A stretch of DNA of 64,000 nt from Agrobacterium tumefaciens_K (GCF_031801495.1 NZ_JAOEGC010000002.1:1674001-1738000), one strand, 5' to 3'. Shown: positions 1 to 8,247, counted from the first letter of the stretch. The notes: generated from the letters alone by a model not told the origin. Numbers and translations are program-made.

Positions 1-228
1 TTCGTCGGCAGTCATCTGCAACAGATCACGCACGCGGTCGTGAATTTCATCGTCCACAACCGCAATGCCTGCCTTCTCGAAATCATCATGAATTTTCCGG
101 AAGGCAGCGGTGGAATCGTTGGTGGTCGCCGCAGCGGCAGCAATCTCGTCAGCATAATCGGTGGCGTTTTGTGCAGCTATCAACGAAGCGGCCCAGTGCC
201 CGAGAAGCTTGTTGCGCATGGAGCGCAT
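1..228 (-). CDS. DUF1476 / ATP synthase zeta-like protein, 5' truncated frame, runs off window
   Basis: The reverse-strand frame contains RNKLLGHWAA near its start and FRKIHDDFEKAGIAVVDDEI later, which fits the DUF1476 family (the alphaproteobacterial F1Fo-ATPase inhibitor called zeta). In this family about 25 residues precede the RNKLLG motif, and here they are cut off by an in-frame TAA at 241-243. Translation could restart at ATG 228 or, with an AGGA about nine bases upstream, at ATG 219. The product would then lack the N-terminal part that is inhibitory in the Paracoccus protein. The 3' end lies outside the window. It is divergent from purC. It could be a decaying paralog rather than the main zeta gene. 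Confidence 0.6.
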   Translation of the reverse strand, partial: MRSMRNKLLGHWAASLIAAQNATDYADEIAAAAATTNDSTAAFRKIHDDFEKAGIAVVDDEIHDRVRDLLQMTADE

Positions 229-300
229 CCTAAAAGCTTCTTACTGATCATAAATATAAATATTTTCGAGCGCCTTGGCGCGCTGATTAAGTGAAAACAT
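229..300 (-). pseudogene. Detached N-terminal codons of the DUF1476 gene, ending in TAA
   Basis: Reading back from ATG at 300-298 gives 19 codons (MFSLNQRAKALENIYIYDQ) and then TAA at 243-241, in the same frame as the DUF1476 frame below. The family N-terminus has the pattern F-x-x-R-x-K-A-x-E-N-x-x-x-x-D, which this matches, and the stop falls where the family usually has an acidic residue. A single nonsense change of GAA to TAA would explain it. The stretch is more AT-rich than its surroundings. Confidence 0.55.
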
Positions 301-550
301 AATTTTCCCCTGTTTATACTTTTATTATTTCTTCGCTACTATTTGGCGGCGACGAAGTATTCATAGAATAAAACTGTTGAAAAATCGTAACGGAGCTTTT
401 TGCTGTGAGGTCGCCTTCAAAACGCCTCAAGAATCGGAGGGAAGATATGCTGGTCTGCATTGTAGAATTCTCTCTTTTCCGTTATGGGACCGCTTCAAAG
501 ACAGAAACGCCACGCCGACAGAATCGGCGTCAAACAAGAGACCTGCCAAT

Positions 551-1315
551 ATGAACCGTCGCCGCCGTATCTACGAAGGCAAGGCCAAGATCCTTTACGA
601 AGGTCCTGAGCCGGGAACGCTCATCCAGTTCTTCAAGGACGATGCGACCGCCTTCAACAAGAAGAAGCACGAAGTCATCGACGGCAAGGGTGTGTTGAAC
701 AACCGTATTTCCGAATACGTCTTCACGCATCTGAACAAGATCGGCATTCCGACACACTTCATCCGCCGCCTCAACATGCGCGAGCAGCTGATCAAGGAAG
801 TCGAGATGATCCCGCTCGAGGTCGTGGTGCGCAACGTCGCCGCCGGTTCGCTGTCCAAGCGCCTTGGCATCGACGAAGGCGTGGTATTGCCGCGCTCCAT
901 CATCGAGTTCTACTACAAGTCGGATGCGCTCGAAGACCCGATGGTTTCAGAAGAGCACATCACGGCTTTCGGCTGGGCAAACCCTGCTGAGCTGGATGAC
1001 ATCATGGCACTCGCGATCCGCGTCAACGACTTCCTGTCCGGCCTGTTCCTCGGGGTCGGCATCCAGCTCGTCGATTTCAAGATCGAATGCGGCCGCCTCT
1101 TCGAAGGCGATATGATGCGGATCATCCTGGCCGACGAGATTTCCCCCGACAGCTGCCGTCTGTGGGATATCGAAACACAGGAAAAGATGGACAAGGACCG
1201 CTTCCGCCGCGACATGGGCGGATTGCTGGAAGCCTATTCCGAGGTCGCGCGCCGTCTCGGCATCATCAACGAAAACGAACCGATCCGCGGCACTGGCCCG
1301 GTTCTGGTGAAGTAA
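551..1315 (+). CDS. purC: Phosphoribosylaminoimidazole-succinocarboxamide synthase
   Basis: Joins aspartate to CAIR using ATP to form SAICAR in cytosolic purine synthesis. The 254-residue product begins MNRRRRIYEGKAKILYEG, the typical SAICAR synthetase start, and carries the family segments EVVVRNVAAGSLSKR and LVDFKIECG; its length is normal. The open frame extends upstream to 377, but homology starts at ATG 551, which has a purine-rich AAGAGA upstream. It is followed after 33 bases by purS and then purQ, so the three look like one operon. The 250-base spacer upstream is shared with the divergent DUF1476 frame and should hold both promoters. Confidence 0.95.
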   Translation: MNRRRRIYEGKAKILYEGPEPGTLIQFFKDDATAFNKKKHEVIDGKGVLNNRISEYVFTHLNKIGIPTHFIRRLNMREQLIKEVEMIPLEVVVRNVAAGSLSKRLGIDEGVVLPRSIIEFYYKSDALEDPMVSEEHITAFGWANPAELDDIMALAIRVNDFLSGLFLGVGIQLVDFKIECGRLFEGDMMRIILADEISPDSCRLWDIETQEKMDKDRFRRDMGGLLEAYSEVARRLGIINENEPIRGTGPVLVK

Positions 1316-1348
1316 CTGCCGTTTAAAGTGAAATCAGGAGAAGATCAG

Positions 1349-1591
1349 GTGATCAAGGCACGGGTGACTGTTACGCTGAAGAATGGCGTTCTCGATCCGC
1401 AGGGCAAGGCAATTGAAGGCGCGCTTGGCAGCCTCGGCTTTGAAGGCATAGGCCAGGTTCGTCAGGGCAAGGTTTTCGACCTCGAGCTCGGCGGCGCCGA
1501 CAAGGCCAAGGCCGAAGCCGACCTGAAGGCAATGTGCGAAAAACTGCTGGCCAACACGGTTATCGAAAACTACGCCATCGCCATTCTCTAA
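1349..1591 (+). CDS. purS: Phosphoribosylformylglycinamidine synthase subunit PurS
   Basis: Small structural subunit of the three-part FGAM synthase (PurS, PurQ, PurL), bridging the glutaminase and synthetase. The 80-residue product starts with MIKARVTVTLKNGVLDPQGK, typical of PurS. I chose GTG 1349 because AGGAG lies at 1336-1340 at good spacing; the frame could also open at GTG 1328, which would add seven non-family residues. It sits between purC and purQ with short gaps. PurL is about 3.4 kb further on. Confidence 0.93.
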   Translation: MIKARVTVTLKNGVLDPQGKAIEGALGSLGFEGIGQVRQGKVFDLELGGADKAKAEADLKAMCEKLLANTVIENYAIAIL

Positions 1592-1610
1592 GCTTGAGGA
1601 GCCGCCGTCC

Positions 1611-2282
1611 ATGAAATCCGCCGTCGTTCAACTTCCCGGCCTCAACCGCGACCGCGACATGATCGCCGCCCTGACCAAGATTTCCGGCAAGGCGCCCGTC
1701 ACCATCTGGCAGACGGAAACGGAAATCCCCGATGTCGACCTGATCGTCATTCCCGGTGGCTTCTCCTATGGCGACTATCTGCGTTGCGGCGCGATCGCCG
1801 CCCGCATGCCGGTCATGCAGGCCATTCGTGAAAAGGCAGAAAAGGGCGTCAAGGTTCTCGGCGTCTGCAACGGCTTCCAGATTCTCGTCGAAGCGGGCAT
1901 GCTGCCGGGCGCGCTGATGCGCAATGCGTCGCTCAAGTTCGTCTGCCGCGAGGTTAAACTTGAAGTCGTCAACAACGACACCGAGTTTACCAACGCTTAT
2001 GCGAAGGGTCAGATTCTCCGCTGCCCGGTTGCGCATCACGACGGCAACTATTTCGTCGAAGCGGAAGAACTTAAGGCAATGGAAAACAACGGCCAGGTTG
2101 TGTTCCGTTATACCGAAGGCACCAATCCGAACGGCTCGCTGAACGACATTGCCGGCGTCATCAACGCCAAGGGCAACGTTCTCGGCATGATGCCGCATCC
2201 GGAAAATCTGATCGAGGCCGCCCATGGCGGCAACGACGGACGTGGCCTGTTTGCCTCAGCACTCGGCGTCATCGCAGCCTGA
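1611..2282 (+). CDS. purQ: Phosphoribosylformylglycinamidine synthase glutaminase subunit
   Basis: Class I glutamine amidotransferase that supplies ammonia to PurL for converting FGAR to FGAM. The 223-residue length is normal. The nucleophile is in GVCNGFQ (Cys86), the oxyanion region is IPGGFSYGDYLRCG, and the His-Glu pair is in MMPHPENL near the C-terminus. A GAGGAG ribosome site precedes ATG 1611, 19 bases after purS stops. It is the last gene of the purC-purS-purQ run. Confidence 0.95.
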   Translation: MKSAVVQLPGLNRDRDMIAALTKISGKAPVTIWQTETEIPDVDLIVIPGGFSYGDYLRCGAIAARMPVMQAIREKAEKGVKVLGVCNGFQILVEAGMLPGALMRNASLKFVCREVKLEVVNNDTEFTNAYAKGQILRCPVAHHDGNYFVEAEELKAMENNGQVVFRYTEGTNPNGSLNDIAGVINAKGNVLGMMPHPENLIEAAHGGNDGRGLFASALGVIAA

Positions 2283-2312
2283 TCGTACGCGGCCCGAGGG
2301 CCAGCAAGCTTC

Positions 2313-2352
2313 GGAGCGGCGAAAACAATTTCGTGTTGTTGGTCGCCGCTCC
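2313..2352 (+). other. Long hairpin 3' of purQ
   Basis: GGAGCGGCG at 2313-2321 pairs perfectly with CGCCGCTCC at 2344-2352, and AACAA/TTGTT can pair inside it. It lies 30 bases after the purQ stop. No T-tract follows, so it may be a 3'-end stabilising structure or a weak terminator. Confidence 0.4.
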
Positions 2353-2485
2353 AACTCATCGCCTGAAAATCGGACAAGTTTCCCGATAATGCGATGCTCA
2401 CGTCGAAAATGCCGGGGTGCCTGCACGTTCAACGAACACGCCGAACCCTGAACTGCCCCTTTTTTCTGCTTTCCGGATAAATGTG

Positions 2486-2890
2486 ATGAGCCGCCTGCTT
2501 CGCCTTACTTTCAGCCGTGCCGCAGGTCTGACGCTTGCCGCAGCCGCCCTCGCCGCCTGCCAGCCCAAGCCGCAGCAGGTCAGCTCCGTTTCTCATGCAG
2601 CCTTGCCGACGATGGAGCGCATTGCGCTCGGCGCCAATGCCTGCTGGTTCAAATCCGGTGATCCCGCCTTCAAGGCGTACCGCCTTGCACCCGAACTGAA
2701 TTCCTTCTCCGGCCGTCCACGCATTCTGCTCGTGCCGCGCAACAGTCCTGAATCCCGCCCGATGCTCGTCGTTCAGGCGGAAGGAAATCCGGCCAAGCTG
2801 GATGCCTTCGGCCCGATCATGAATGAGCAGATGTCAGCGCGCGTCGCCACAGACGTCAAGCGCTGGGCAAACGGCGGCAAAGGCTGCTGA
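2486..2890 (+). CDS. Small putative lipoprotein
   Basis: A 134-residue protein with a clear lipoprotein signal: a short basic N-terminus, a hydrophobic stretch and the lipobox LAAC with Cys25. The mature part is a small soluble domain of about 110 residues with an internal Cys and a Cys as the last residue, which could form a disulfide. I do not recognise the family. ATG 2486 is chosen because it gives a proper signal peptide; the frame opens earlier at GTG 2417 with non-signal sequence. It stands alone between purQ and the convergent DUF1127 gene. Confidence 0.75.
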   Translation: MSRLLRLTFSRAAGLTLAAAALAACQPKPQQVSSVSHAALPTMERIALGANACWFKSGDPAFKAYRLAPELNSFSGRPRILLVPRNSPESRPMLVVQAEGNPAKLDAFGPIMNEQMSARVATDVKRWANGGKGC

Positions 2891-2910
2891 TCTGTAGATC
2901 TTCACACATA

Positions 2911-2948
2911 AAAAGACCCGCCATGCCGGTTGGGATTGGCATGACGGG
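2911..2948 (-). terminator. Intrinsic terminator for the DUF1127 gene
   Basis: CCCGCCATGCC at 2917-2927 pairs with GGCATGACGGG at 2938-2948 with one mismatch. The A-run at 2911-2914 becomes a T-run on the reverse strand. It lies downstream of the reverse gene ending at 3064 and just after the convergent lipoprotein gene. Confidence 0.6.
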
Positions 2949-3063
2949 CCTGCCGATGGCGTAAAACGCGCCGGGGAAAGAAGGCGCCGCTCTCCGGCAG
3001 AAAATGATACAGCGCCGGATCGCACAGCCTGATGCGGCTGACAGATGATCCGACGCCCAAAAA

Positions 3064-3369
3064 TTACAGTGGACGCGACGGCCAGTTGAAGAGATCGGCC
3101 TTGCCAGCCTCTCTCAGCGCCTCTTCACGCGTGACGCCGATATCGAGCAGCTGCTCGTCGGACAGTTCCCGAAGGGCAAGCCTGCCCGAACGTTTCGTGA
3201 CCCATTGAGATGCGCGTGCGATGACGCGACCAATAAGCGTGCGGGCGACCCTGGCCGGAAACGGCGCCGGTGCAACCATGTCACCAGCATCGCGGAACAC
3301 GCGTTCCCGTTCGTAACCGTCAGGATAGATTGTATCCGTTGTCGAAAGGTATTGATCCATCTTGCGCAT
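3064..3369 (-). CDS. DUF1127 domain protein
   Basis: A 101-residue protein whose C-terminal half has the DUF1127 signature LRELSDEQLLDIGVTREEAL. DUF1127 proteins are small Arg-rich alphaproteobacterial proteins, some linked to phosphate and carbon metabolism and RNA turnover. About 50 residues precede the domain, longer than in the shortest members. ATG 3369 was chosen for its AGGTG-like site; ATG 3360 is possible. It is divergent from the MocR-type regulator 92 bases away, so it is a likely target of that regulator. Confidence 0.8.
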   Translation of the reverse strand: MRKMDQYLSTTDTIYPDGYERERVFRDAGDMVAPAPFPARVARTLIGRVIARASQWVTKRSGRLALRELSDEQLLDIGVTREEALREAGKADLFNWPSRPL

Positions 3370-3418
3370 ATTGCACCTATTGTCTCCATTTAATGTCTGC
3401 ATTGAACGCAAGCAATAA

Positions 3419-3476
3419 ATACAATTGACTCGATGACAGATACAATGCATAAATTGTCACCATGACAAATTGGCTT
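3419..3476. promoter_or_regulatory. Divergent promoter with phased direct repeats and a palindrome
   Basis: ATACAAT occurs at 3419-3425 and again at 3440-3446, exactly 21 bases apart (two helical turns). A TTGACT (3425-3430) and an ATAAAT (3449-3454) with an 18-base spacer can serve as the forward promoter. TTGTCA and TGACAA, three bases apart around 3454-3468, form a palindrome covering the ATG of the regulator. MocR/GabR regulators generally bind direct repeats near divergent promoters, so this is the probable operator. Confidence 0.5.
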
Positions 3477-4880
3477 CCTGATATCACCCAGGGCGAAGGC
3501 CCGATCTATCTTCGGCTGGCGGACAGCATCGAGAGCGCCATCTCGGATGGAACACTCGGCGCGGGAACGAAACTTCCGCCACAGCGCAACCTTGCCTTCG
3601 ATCTCGGCGTCACGATCGGCACCATCAGCCGCGCCTATGCGCTCATCCACGAGCGCGGCCTCGTCAGCGGCGAGGTTGGCCGTGGCACCTATGTCAACGA
3701 GCGTAAGGCGCCCACTCCTCAGGCTCAGACCGCCCCGGCAACGTTCGGGTTCGGCGGAACACGTCACGCTATTGATGTACGCGGCGAGTTCCGGATGAAC
3801 ACGACGGCAGCCCCGGATATCGGCCAGAGCGTGCTGATCGGGAAGCACATCGGTACGATCGCGCAGGAATGTCCAGCCGAAATCACCAATTATATCCGGG
3901 CATTGCCCGATAGCTGGTGTCTGGCGGGTGCACGCTGGCTTTCACAGAACGGCTGGTCGCCTAAGCCGGAAAACATCGTGTCGACGCTCGGCGCCCATGC
4001 CGGCGTAATGAGCATCATAACGGCCATGACCGCTCCCGGTGACCGGATCGTTTTCGAACCGCTTACCTACTCACACATCAGCCGCAGCGCAGCCCTCGCG
4101 GGGCGACGCGTCACACTTGTCGAAGCCGATGAAAAAGGCGTCATTCCCGAGGATTTCGAGCGGGTCTGCGCACAGCAGCATCCTAAGATGATCTTCCTGA
4201 TGTCGGCCGGTCAGAACCCCACATGCGCGACACTGCCCGAAGAGCGGCGGCGGATGATTGCCGAAATCGCCCACAGATACGGCGTCTGGATCATCGAGGA
4301 CAATCTGTATGGCGCCATGACCCGCGAGAAAATTCCCCTCATCGCCGAGTTCGCGCCGGACATGACATTCGTTGTCGGCGGGCTGTCGAAATCGGTCGCC
4401 GCGGGCGTCCGCGGCGGATGGGTCGCCTGCCCCGCGCAGTTTTCATCGAGAATTCGCGTTTCACATTCGATGATGACCGGCGGATTGCCCTTCATGCTGG
4501 CAGAACTGAATGCCCGGCTTGTCAACAGCGGCGATGCGCACGATATCCGCCAGGAGTGTATCTCCGAGATCAACCAGCGAGAGGCGATCGCCAGACAAGC
4601 GCTCGTCGGGATGGAGTTCAATTCCTTGCCCGATATCGCTTTCCTCTGGCTGAAACTGCCGGAACCATGGCTTTCCGGCACATTCCGCAGTGCCGCCGCG
4701 CGCGAAGGCGTGCTGATCGATGACGAGGACGAGTTCAAGGCAGGCAGAACGGAAAAGGTCTGTCACCGCGTCCGCATCAGCTTCTCCGGCCCCTCGACAC
4801 AGCAGGAACTGACGTACGCCTTTGGCATTCTCCGCCGTCTGCTCGACAATGGCTCCGCAGGATACGAAAGCGTCGCCTGA
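3462..4880 (+). CDS. MocR/GabR-type transcriptional regulator (GntR HTH + aminotransferase-like domain)
   Basis: 472 residues. Residues 1-75 are a winged-helix GntR domain (GTKLPPQRNLAFDLGVTIGT, then VGRGTYV). The rest is a fold-type I aminotransferase-like domain in which Lys310 of GGLSKSVAAG would bind pyridoxal phosphate. Proteins of this class sense PLP, amino acids or amines and usually control a neighbouring divergent gene, here the DUF1127 gene. No ribosome binding site is visible before ATG 3462, and the predicted start of transcription falls at about that base, so the message may be leaderless. The effector is not predictable from sequence. Confidence 0.88.
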   Translation: MTNWLPDITQGEGPIYLRLADSIESAISDGTLGAGTKLPPQRNLAFDLGVTIGTISRAYALIHERGLVSGEVGRGTYVNERKAPTPQAQTAPATFGFGGTRHAIDVRGEFRMNTTAAPDIGQSVLIGKHIGTIAQECPAEITNYIRALPDSWCLAGARWLSQNGWSPKPENIVSTLGAHAGVMSIITAMTAPGDRIVFEPLTYSHISRSAALAGRRVTLVEADEKGVIPEDFERVCAQQHPKMIFLMSAGQNPTCATLPEERRRMIAEIAHRYGVWIIEDNLYGAMTREKIPLIAEFAPDMTFVVGGLSKSVAAGVRGGWVACPAQFSSRIRVSHSMMTGGLPFMLAELNARLVNSGDAHDIRQECISEINQREAIARQALVGMEFNSLPDIAFLWLKLPEPWLSGTFRSAAAREGVLIDDEDEFKAGRTEKVCHRVRISFSGPSTQQELTYAFGILRRLLDNGSAGYESVA

Positions 4881-4998
4881 ACACGGCCAAGAAAAAGAGA
4901 GTCTTTCCGGCAACAGCTGGCGGAATTCAAAAACCCGGTCATTACCTAAATCCGCGAATCTGGCATCCTCCGCAAAACGAGAGCGGGGAGTTGATTCG

Positions 4999-5589
4999 AT
5001 GGGTGCATCCGGTTCCTTTTTTATCAGACGTGGGGGCGCTCTGGCGGTGATGTCCACCCTTCTGGTGTCAGCCAGTCTGACGGGCGCGCATGCGGCCGAA
5101 GGAACGGTGTTCGACGAATTGCGTTTCGGCGCCACGGCCTCCGTATCCAATCCCGATAATGGCGGCGAAGACGTCGTTTTCCCTGCCTTCACCGCCTATT
5201 TCGATCCTTTCGCAAGCGCGTCCGCCGTAACGCTTGGACAGAAGCTCGCCCGCCCCCGCCTGCATATCGGCACGGAAATTGGTACGGATGGTGCTGCCAA
5301 CACCATTTTCGGCGGCGTGAACTGGACTTTCGACCTCAACCCTAAAATCTTCATCGACCTCGGCTTCGGCGGCCTGTGGCATGACGGCAAGCTGAAGAAC
5401 GGACCTGGAGAAACCGGTCCGGAGTTCGGCTGCCGGGCACTTTTCCATGAATACGCCGCCATCGGCTACCGCTTCGACAGCAACTGGAACATTTCCGCCC
5501 AGATCGAACACGCATCCCACGCCAATCTCTGCGATGGGCCCAACGACGGATTGACGCGGGTGGGCCTTATGGTCGGCTACAAGTTCTGA
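4999..5589 (+). CDS. PagL-like lipid A 3-O-deacylase / acyloxyacyl hydrolase family
   Basis: A 196-residue protein with an N-terminal signal peptide ending around AHAAE, followed by alternating beta-barrel-like strands and a C-terminal aromatic residue (VGYKF), typical of outer-membrane barrels. The IEHASHANLC segment resembles the His-Ser active region of PagL-type deacylases, which remove a 3-linked acyl chain from lipid A. ATG 4999 has GGGGAG at 4985-4990; the longer frame from 4822 overlaps the upstream gene and lacks a signal. Assignment is by motif and topology only; the catalytic Glu was not pinned down. Confidence 0.7.
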   Translation: MGASGSFFIRRGGALAVMSTLLVSASLTGAHAAEGTVFDELRFGATASVSNPDNGGEDVVFPAFTAYFDPFASASAVTLGQKLARPRLHIGTEIGTDGAANTIFGGVNWTFDLNPKIFIDLGFGGLWHDGKLKNGPGETGPEFGCRALFHEYAAIGYRFDSNWNISAQIEHASHANLCDGPNDGLTRVGLMVGYKF

Positions 5590-5701
5590 AGTGATGGAAG
5601 TCGCGATTTTACAGGCGCAAGCGGGTATTTTCCTGTCGCACGAAGTGATCTCTTAGGGTAAAGAACCGGAAACTTCCCTCGGCTCGAACCGCGTGAGACC
5701 T

Positions 5702-7936
5702 ATGTCGATTCCAAACTCTATCAAGATCACCCCGGAACTCGTTGCATCCCACGGGCTGAAGCCCGACGAATACCAGCGTATCCTCGACCTGATCGGACGA
5801 GAGCCCACCTTTACCGAGCTTGGCATCTTTTCCGCCATGTGGAACGAGCACTGCTCCTACAAGTCTTCGAAGAAATGGCTGAAGACGCTGCCGACCAAGG
5901 GTCCGCGCGTCATCCAGGGACCGGGCGAAAATGCCGGTGTCGTGGATATTGATGATGGCGACTGCGTCGTCTTCAAGATGGAAAGCCACAACCACCCATC
6001 CTACATCGAGCCCTATCAGGGTGCGGCAACCGGCGTCGGCGGCATCCTGCGTGACGTCTTCACCATGGGTGCGCGCCCGATCGCTGCCATGAACGCCCTG
6101 CGCTTCGGCGCGCCGGACCATCCGAAGACCCGCCACCTTGTTGCAGGCGTCGTTGCAGGCGTTGGCGGCTACGGCAACTCCTTCGGCGTTCCGACGGTTG
6201 GCGGCGAAGTGGAGTTCGATCCGCGTTATAACGGCAACATTCTGGTCAACGCTTTTGCCGCTGGCCTTGCCAAGTCCGATGCGATCTTCCTGTCGGAAGC
6301 CAAAGGCGTCGGTCTTCCGGTCGTCTATCTCGGCGCGAAGACCGGCCGCGATGGCGTCGGCGGCGCGACGATGGCTTCGGCTGAATTCGACGAGTCCATC
6401 GAAGAGAAGCGCCCTACCGTTCAGGTTGGCGACCCCTTCACCGAAAAGTGCCTGCTGGAAGCCTGCCTTGAACTGATGAAGACCGGCGCGGTCATCGCCA
6501 TCCAGGACATGGGTGCGGCTGGCCTCACTTGCTCGGCCGTTGAAATGGGCGCCAAGGGCGACCTTGGCATCGAGCTTGATCTGAACGCCGTTCCAGTTCG
6601 CGAAGAGCGCATGACGGCTTACGAAATGATGCTGTCGGAAAGCCAGGAGCGCATGCTCATGGTTCTGGAACCTTCCAAGGAAGAAGTCGCCAAGGCGATT
6701 TTCGTCAAGTGGGGTCTGGACTTCGCCATTGTTGGCAAGACCACCGACGACCTGCGTTTCCGCGTTCTGCACAATGGCGAGGAAGTCGCCAATCTGCCGA
6801 TCAAGGATCTCGGCGATCAGGCTCCGGAATATGACCGTCCCTGGACGCCTGCCAAGGTTTCGGCACCGCTCTCCGAAAACGACGTGCCTGCCGCCGATGT
6901 GGCAGATGCGCTCGTTTCGCTGATCGGCTCGGCGAACAACTCCTCGCGCCGTTGGGTATACGAACAATACGACACGCTGATCCAGGGCAATTCCTTGCAG
7001 CTGCCGGGCGGTGATGCTGGCGTGGTGCGCGTTGAAGGTCATGACAAGAAGGCGCTTGCCTTCTCCTCCGACGTGACCCCCCGCTACGTTGAGGCTGATC
7101 CGTTCGAAGGCGGCAAGCAGGCCGTGGCCGAATGCTGGCGCAACATCACGGCAACCGGCGCTCTGCCACTGGCAGCCACCGATAACCTGAACTTCGGCAA
7201 CCCGGAAAAGCCGGAAATCATGAGCCAGCTCGTTCATGCCATCAAAGGCATCGGCGAAGCCTGCCGCGTTCTGGAGTTCCCGATCGTTTCGGGCAACGTC
7301 TCACTCTACAACGAAACCAATGGTCAGGCGATCCTGCCGACCCCGACCATCGGCGGCGTCGGCTTGCTGAAGGACTGGGCCAAGATGGCACGCATCCGTT
7401 TTGCGGCGGCCGATGAGGTCATCCTGCTGGCGGGCGCCCCCGTCGGCCTCGGCAGCCACATCGCTCAGTCGGTCTACATGCGCGACGTCCACGGCCGCAT
7501 CGACGGCCCTGCCCCGCATGTCGATCTGGAAGCCGAAAAGAAGAACGGCGATTTCGTACGCTCGCTCATCGTCGACGGTCTGACAACGGCTGTTCACGAT
7601 TGCTCGTCCGGCGGTCTGGCGCTTGCCGTTGCCGAAATGGCGATTTCCTCCGGCATCGGCGCAACCGTCGATGAGGTCGAAGGTCACAACCCGATCCTCA
7701 CCTTCTACGGCGAAGATCAGGGCCGCTACGTGCTGACGGTGAAGAAGAGCGATCTCGAAAAGGTCCAGGCTGCGGCCAAGGCTGCTGGCGTTTCCTGCCC
7801 GCAGATTGGTGTGACCGGCGGTTCCAGCGTAAAGCTGGGCACGGCGCGCGCCGTCGAGATTAAAGAATTGCACTCGGCCTATGAATCGTGGTTCCCTCAA
7901 TTCATGGACGGCGAAACTCTAATCGCCGCAGAATAA
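5702..7936 (+). CDS. purL: Phosphoribosylformylglycinamidine synthase subunit PurL
   Basis: ATP-dependent synthetase that converts FGAR to FGAM with ammonia from PurQ. The 744-residue length matches the small PurL used with separate PurS and PurQ. FSAMWNEHCSYKSSKKWL near residues 45-65 and KMESHNHPS near residue 95 are family hallmarks, and two AIRS-like halves are visible. ATG 5702 is preferred over the in-frame GTG 5693 because family proteins start close to MSIPNS. It is separated from purQ by four unrelated genes, and bolA follows 15 bases downstream. Confidence 0.95.
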   Translation: MSIPNSIKITPELVASHGLKPDEYQRILDLIGREPTFTELGIFSAMWNEHCSYKSSKKWLKTLPTKGPRVIQGPGENAGVVDIDDGDCVVFKMESHNHPSYIEPYQGAATGVGGILRDVFTMGARPIAAMNALRFGAPDHPKTRHLVAGVVAGVGGYGNSFGVPTVGGEVEFDPRYNGNILVNAFAAGLAKSDAIFLSEAKGVGLPVVYLGAKTGRDGVGGATMASAEFDESIEEKRPTVQVGDPFTEKCLLEACLELMKTGAVIAIQDMGAAGLTCSAVEMGAKGDLGIELDLNAVPVREERMTAYEMMLSESQERMLMVLEPSKEEVAKAIFVKWGLDFAIVGKTTDDLRFRVLHNGEEVANLPIKDLGDQAPEYDRPWTPAKVSAPLSENDVPAADVADALVSLIGSANNSSRRWVYEQYDTLIQGNSLQLPGGDAGVVRVEGHDKKALAFSSDVTPRYVEADPFEGGKQAVAECWRNITATGALPLAATDNLNFGNPEKPEIMSQLVHAIKGIGEACRVLEFPIVSGNVSLYNETNGQAILPTPTIGGVGLLKDWAKMARIRFAAADEVILLAGAPVGLGSHIAQSVYMRDVHGRIDGPAPHVDLEAEKKNGDFVRSLIVDGLTTAVHDCSSGGLALAVAEMAISSGIGATVDEVEGHNPILTFYGEDQGRYVLTVKKSDLEKVQAAAKAAGVSCPQIGVTGGSSVKLGTARAVEIKELHSAYESWFPQFMDGETLIAAE

Positions 7937-7951
7937 TCAAGGAGAACCACC

Positions 7952-8185
7952 ATGCCCATGAAACCCGGCGACATTGAAGACATGATTAAGGCGGGAATCC
8001 CCGGGGCAAAGGTCACGATCCGCGATCTGGCCGGTGATGGCGATCACTATGCGGCCGAAGTCGTCGCGGATGCTTTCAAGGGCAAGACCCGCGTGCAGCA
8101 GCACCAGATGGTCTATGATGCGCTGAAGGGCAACATGGGCGGTGTTCTGCATGCGCTTGCCCTGCAGACCTCAGCCCCCGAGTGA
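7952..8185 (+). CDS. bolA: BolA family protein
   Basis: A 77-residue BolA-like protein with the family segments DGDHYAAEVVADAFKGKTRV and RVQQHQMVYDAL. BolA proteins bind monothiol CGFS glutaredoxins and share a [2Fe-2S] cluster, linking iron-sulfur handling to regulation. AAGGAG lies at 7940-7945 and the gene begins 15 bases after purL, so it is probably co-transcribed. Its usual partner, grxD, lies 1.8 kb downstream rather than next door. Confidence 0.9.
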   Translation: MPMKPGDIEDMIKAGIPGAKVTIRDLAGDGDHYAAEVVADAFKGKTRVQQHQMVYDALKGNMGGVLHALALQTSAPE

Positions 8186-8204
8186 TCTGTTGACACACTC
8201 AAAC

Positions 8205-8247
8205 AAAAGGCCCGCGTGATACTCTCACGCGGGCCTTTTATTTTATT
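8205..8247. terminator. Strong bidirectional terminator
   Basis: GGCCCGCGTGA at 8209-8219 pairs perfectly with TCACGCGGGCC at 8225-8235 around a five-base loop, followed by TTTTATTTTATT. The reverse strand also ends in a TTTTG run. It separates bolA from the convergent gene at 8269. Confidence 0.88.

Noticed and set aside
40..294. Forward 84-codon frame at the left edge
   Set aside because: It is antisense to the DUF1476 frame, which has recognisable family motifs.
5609..7237. 542-codon open frame antisense to purL
   Set aside because: Same reason: purL is intact and conserved over its whole length.
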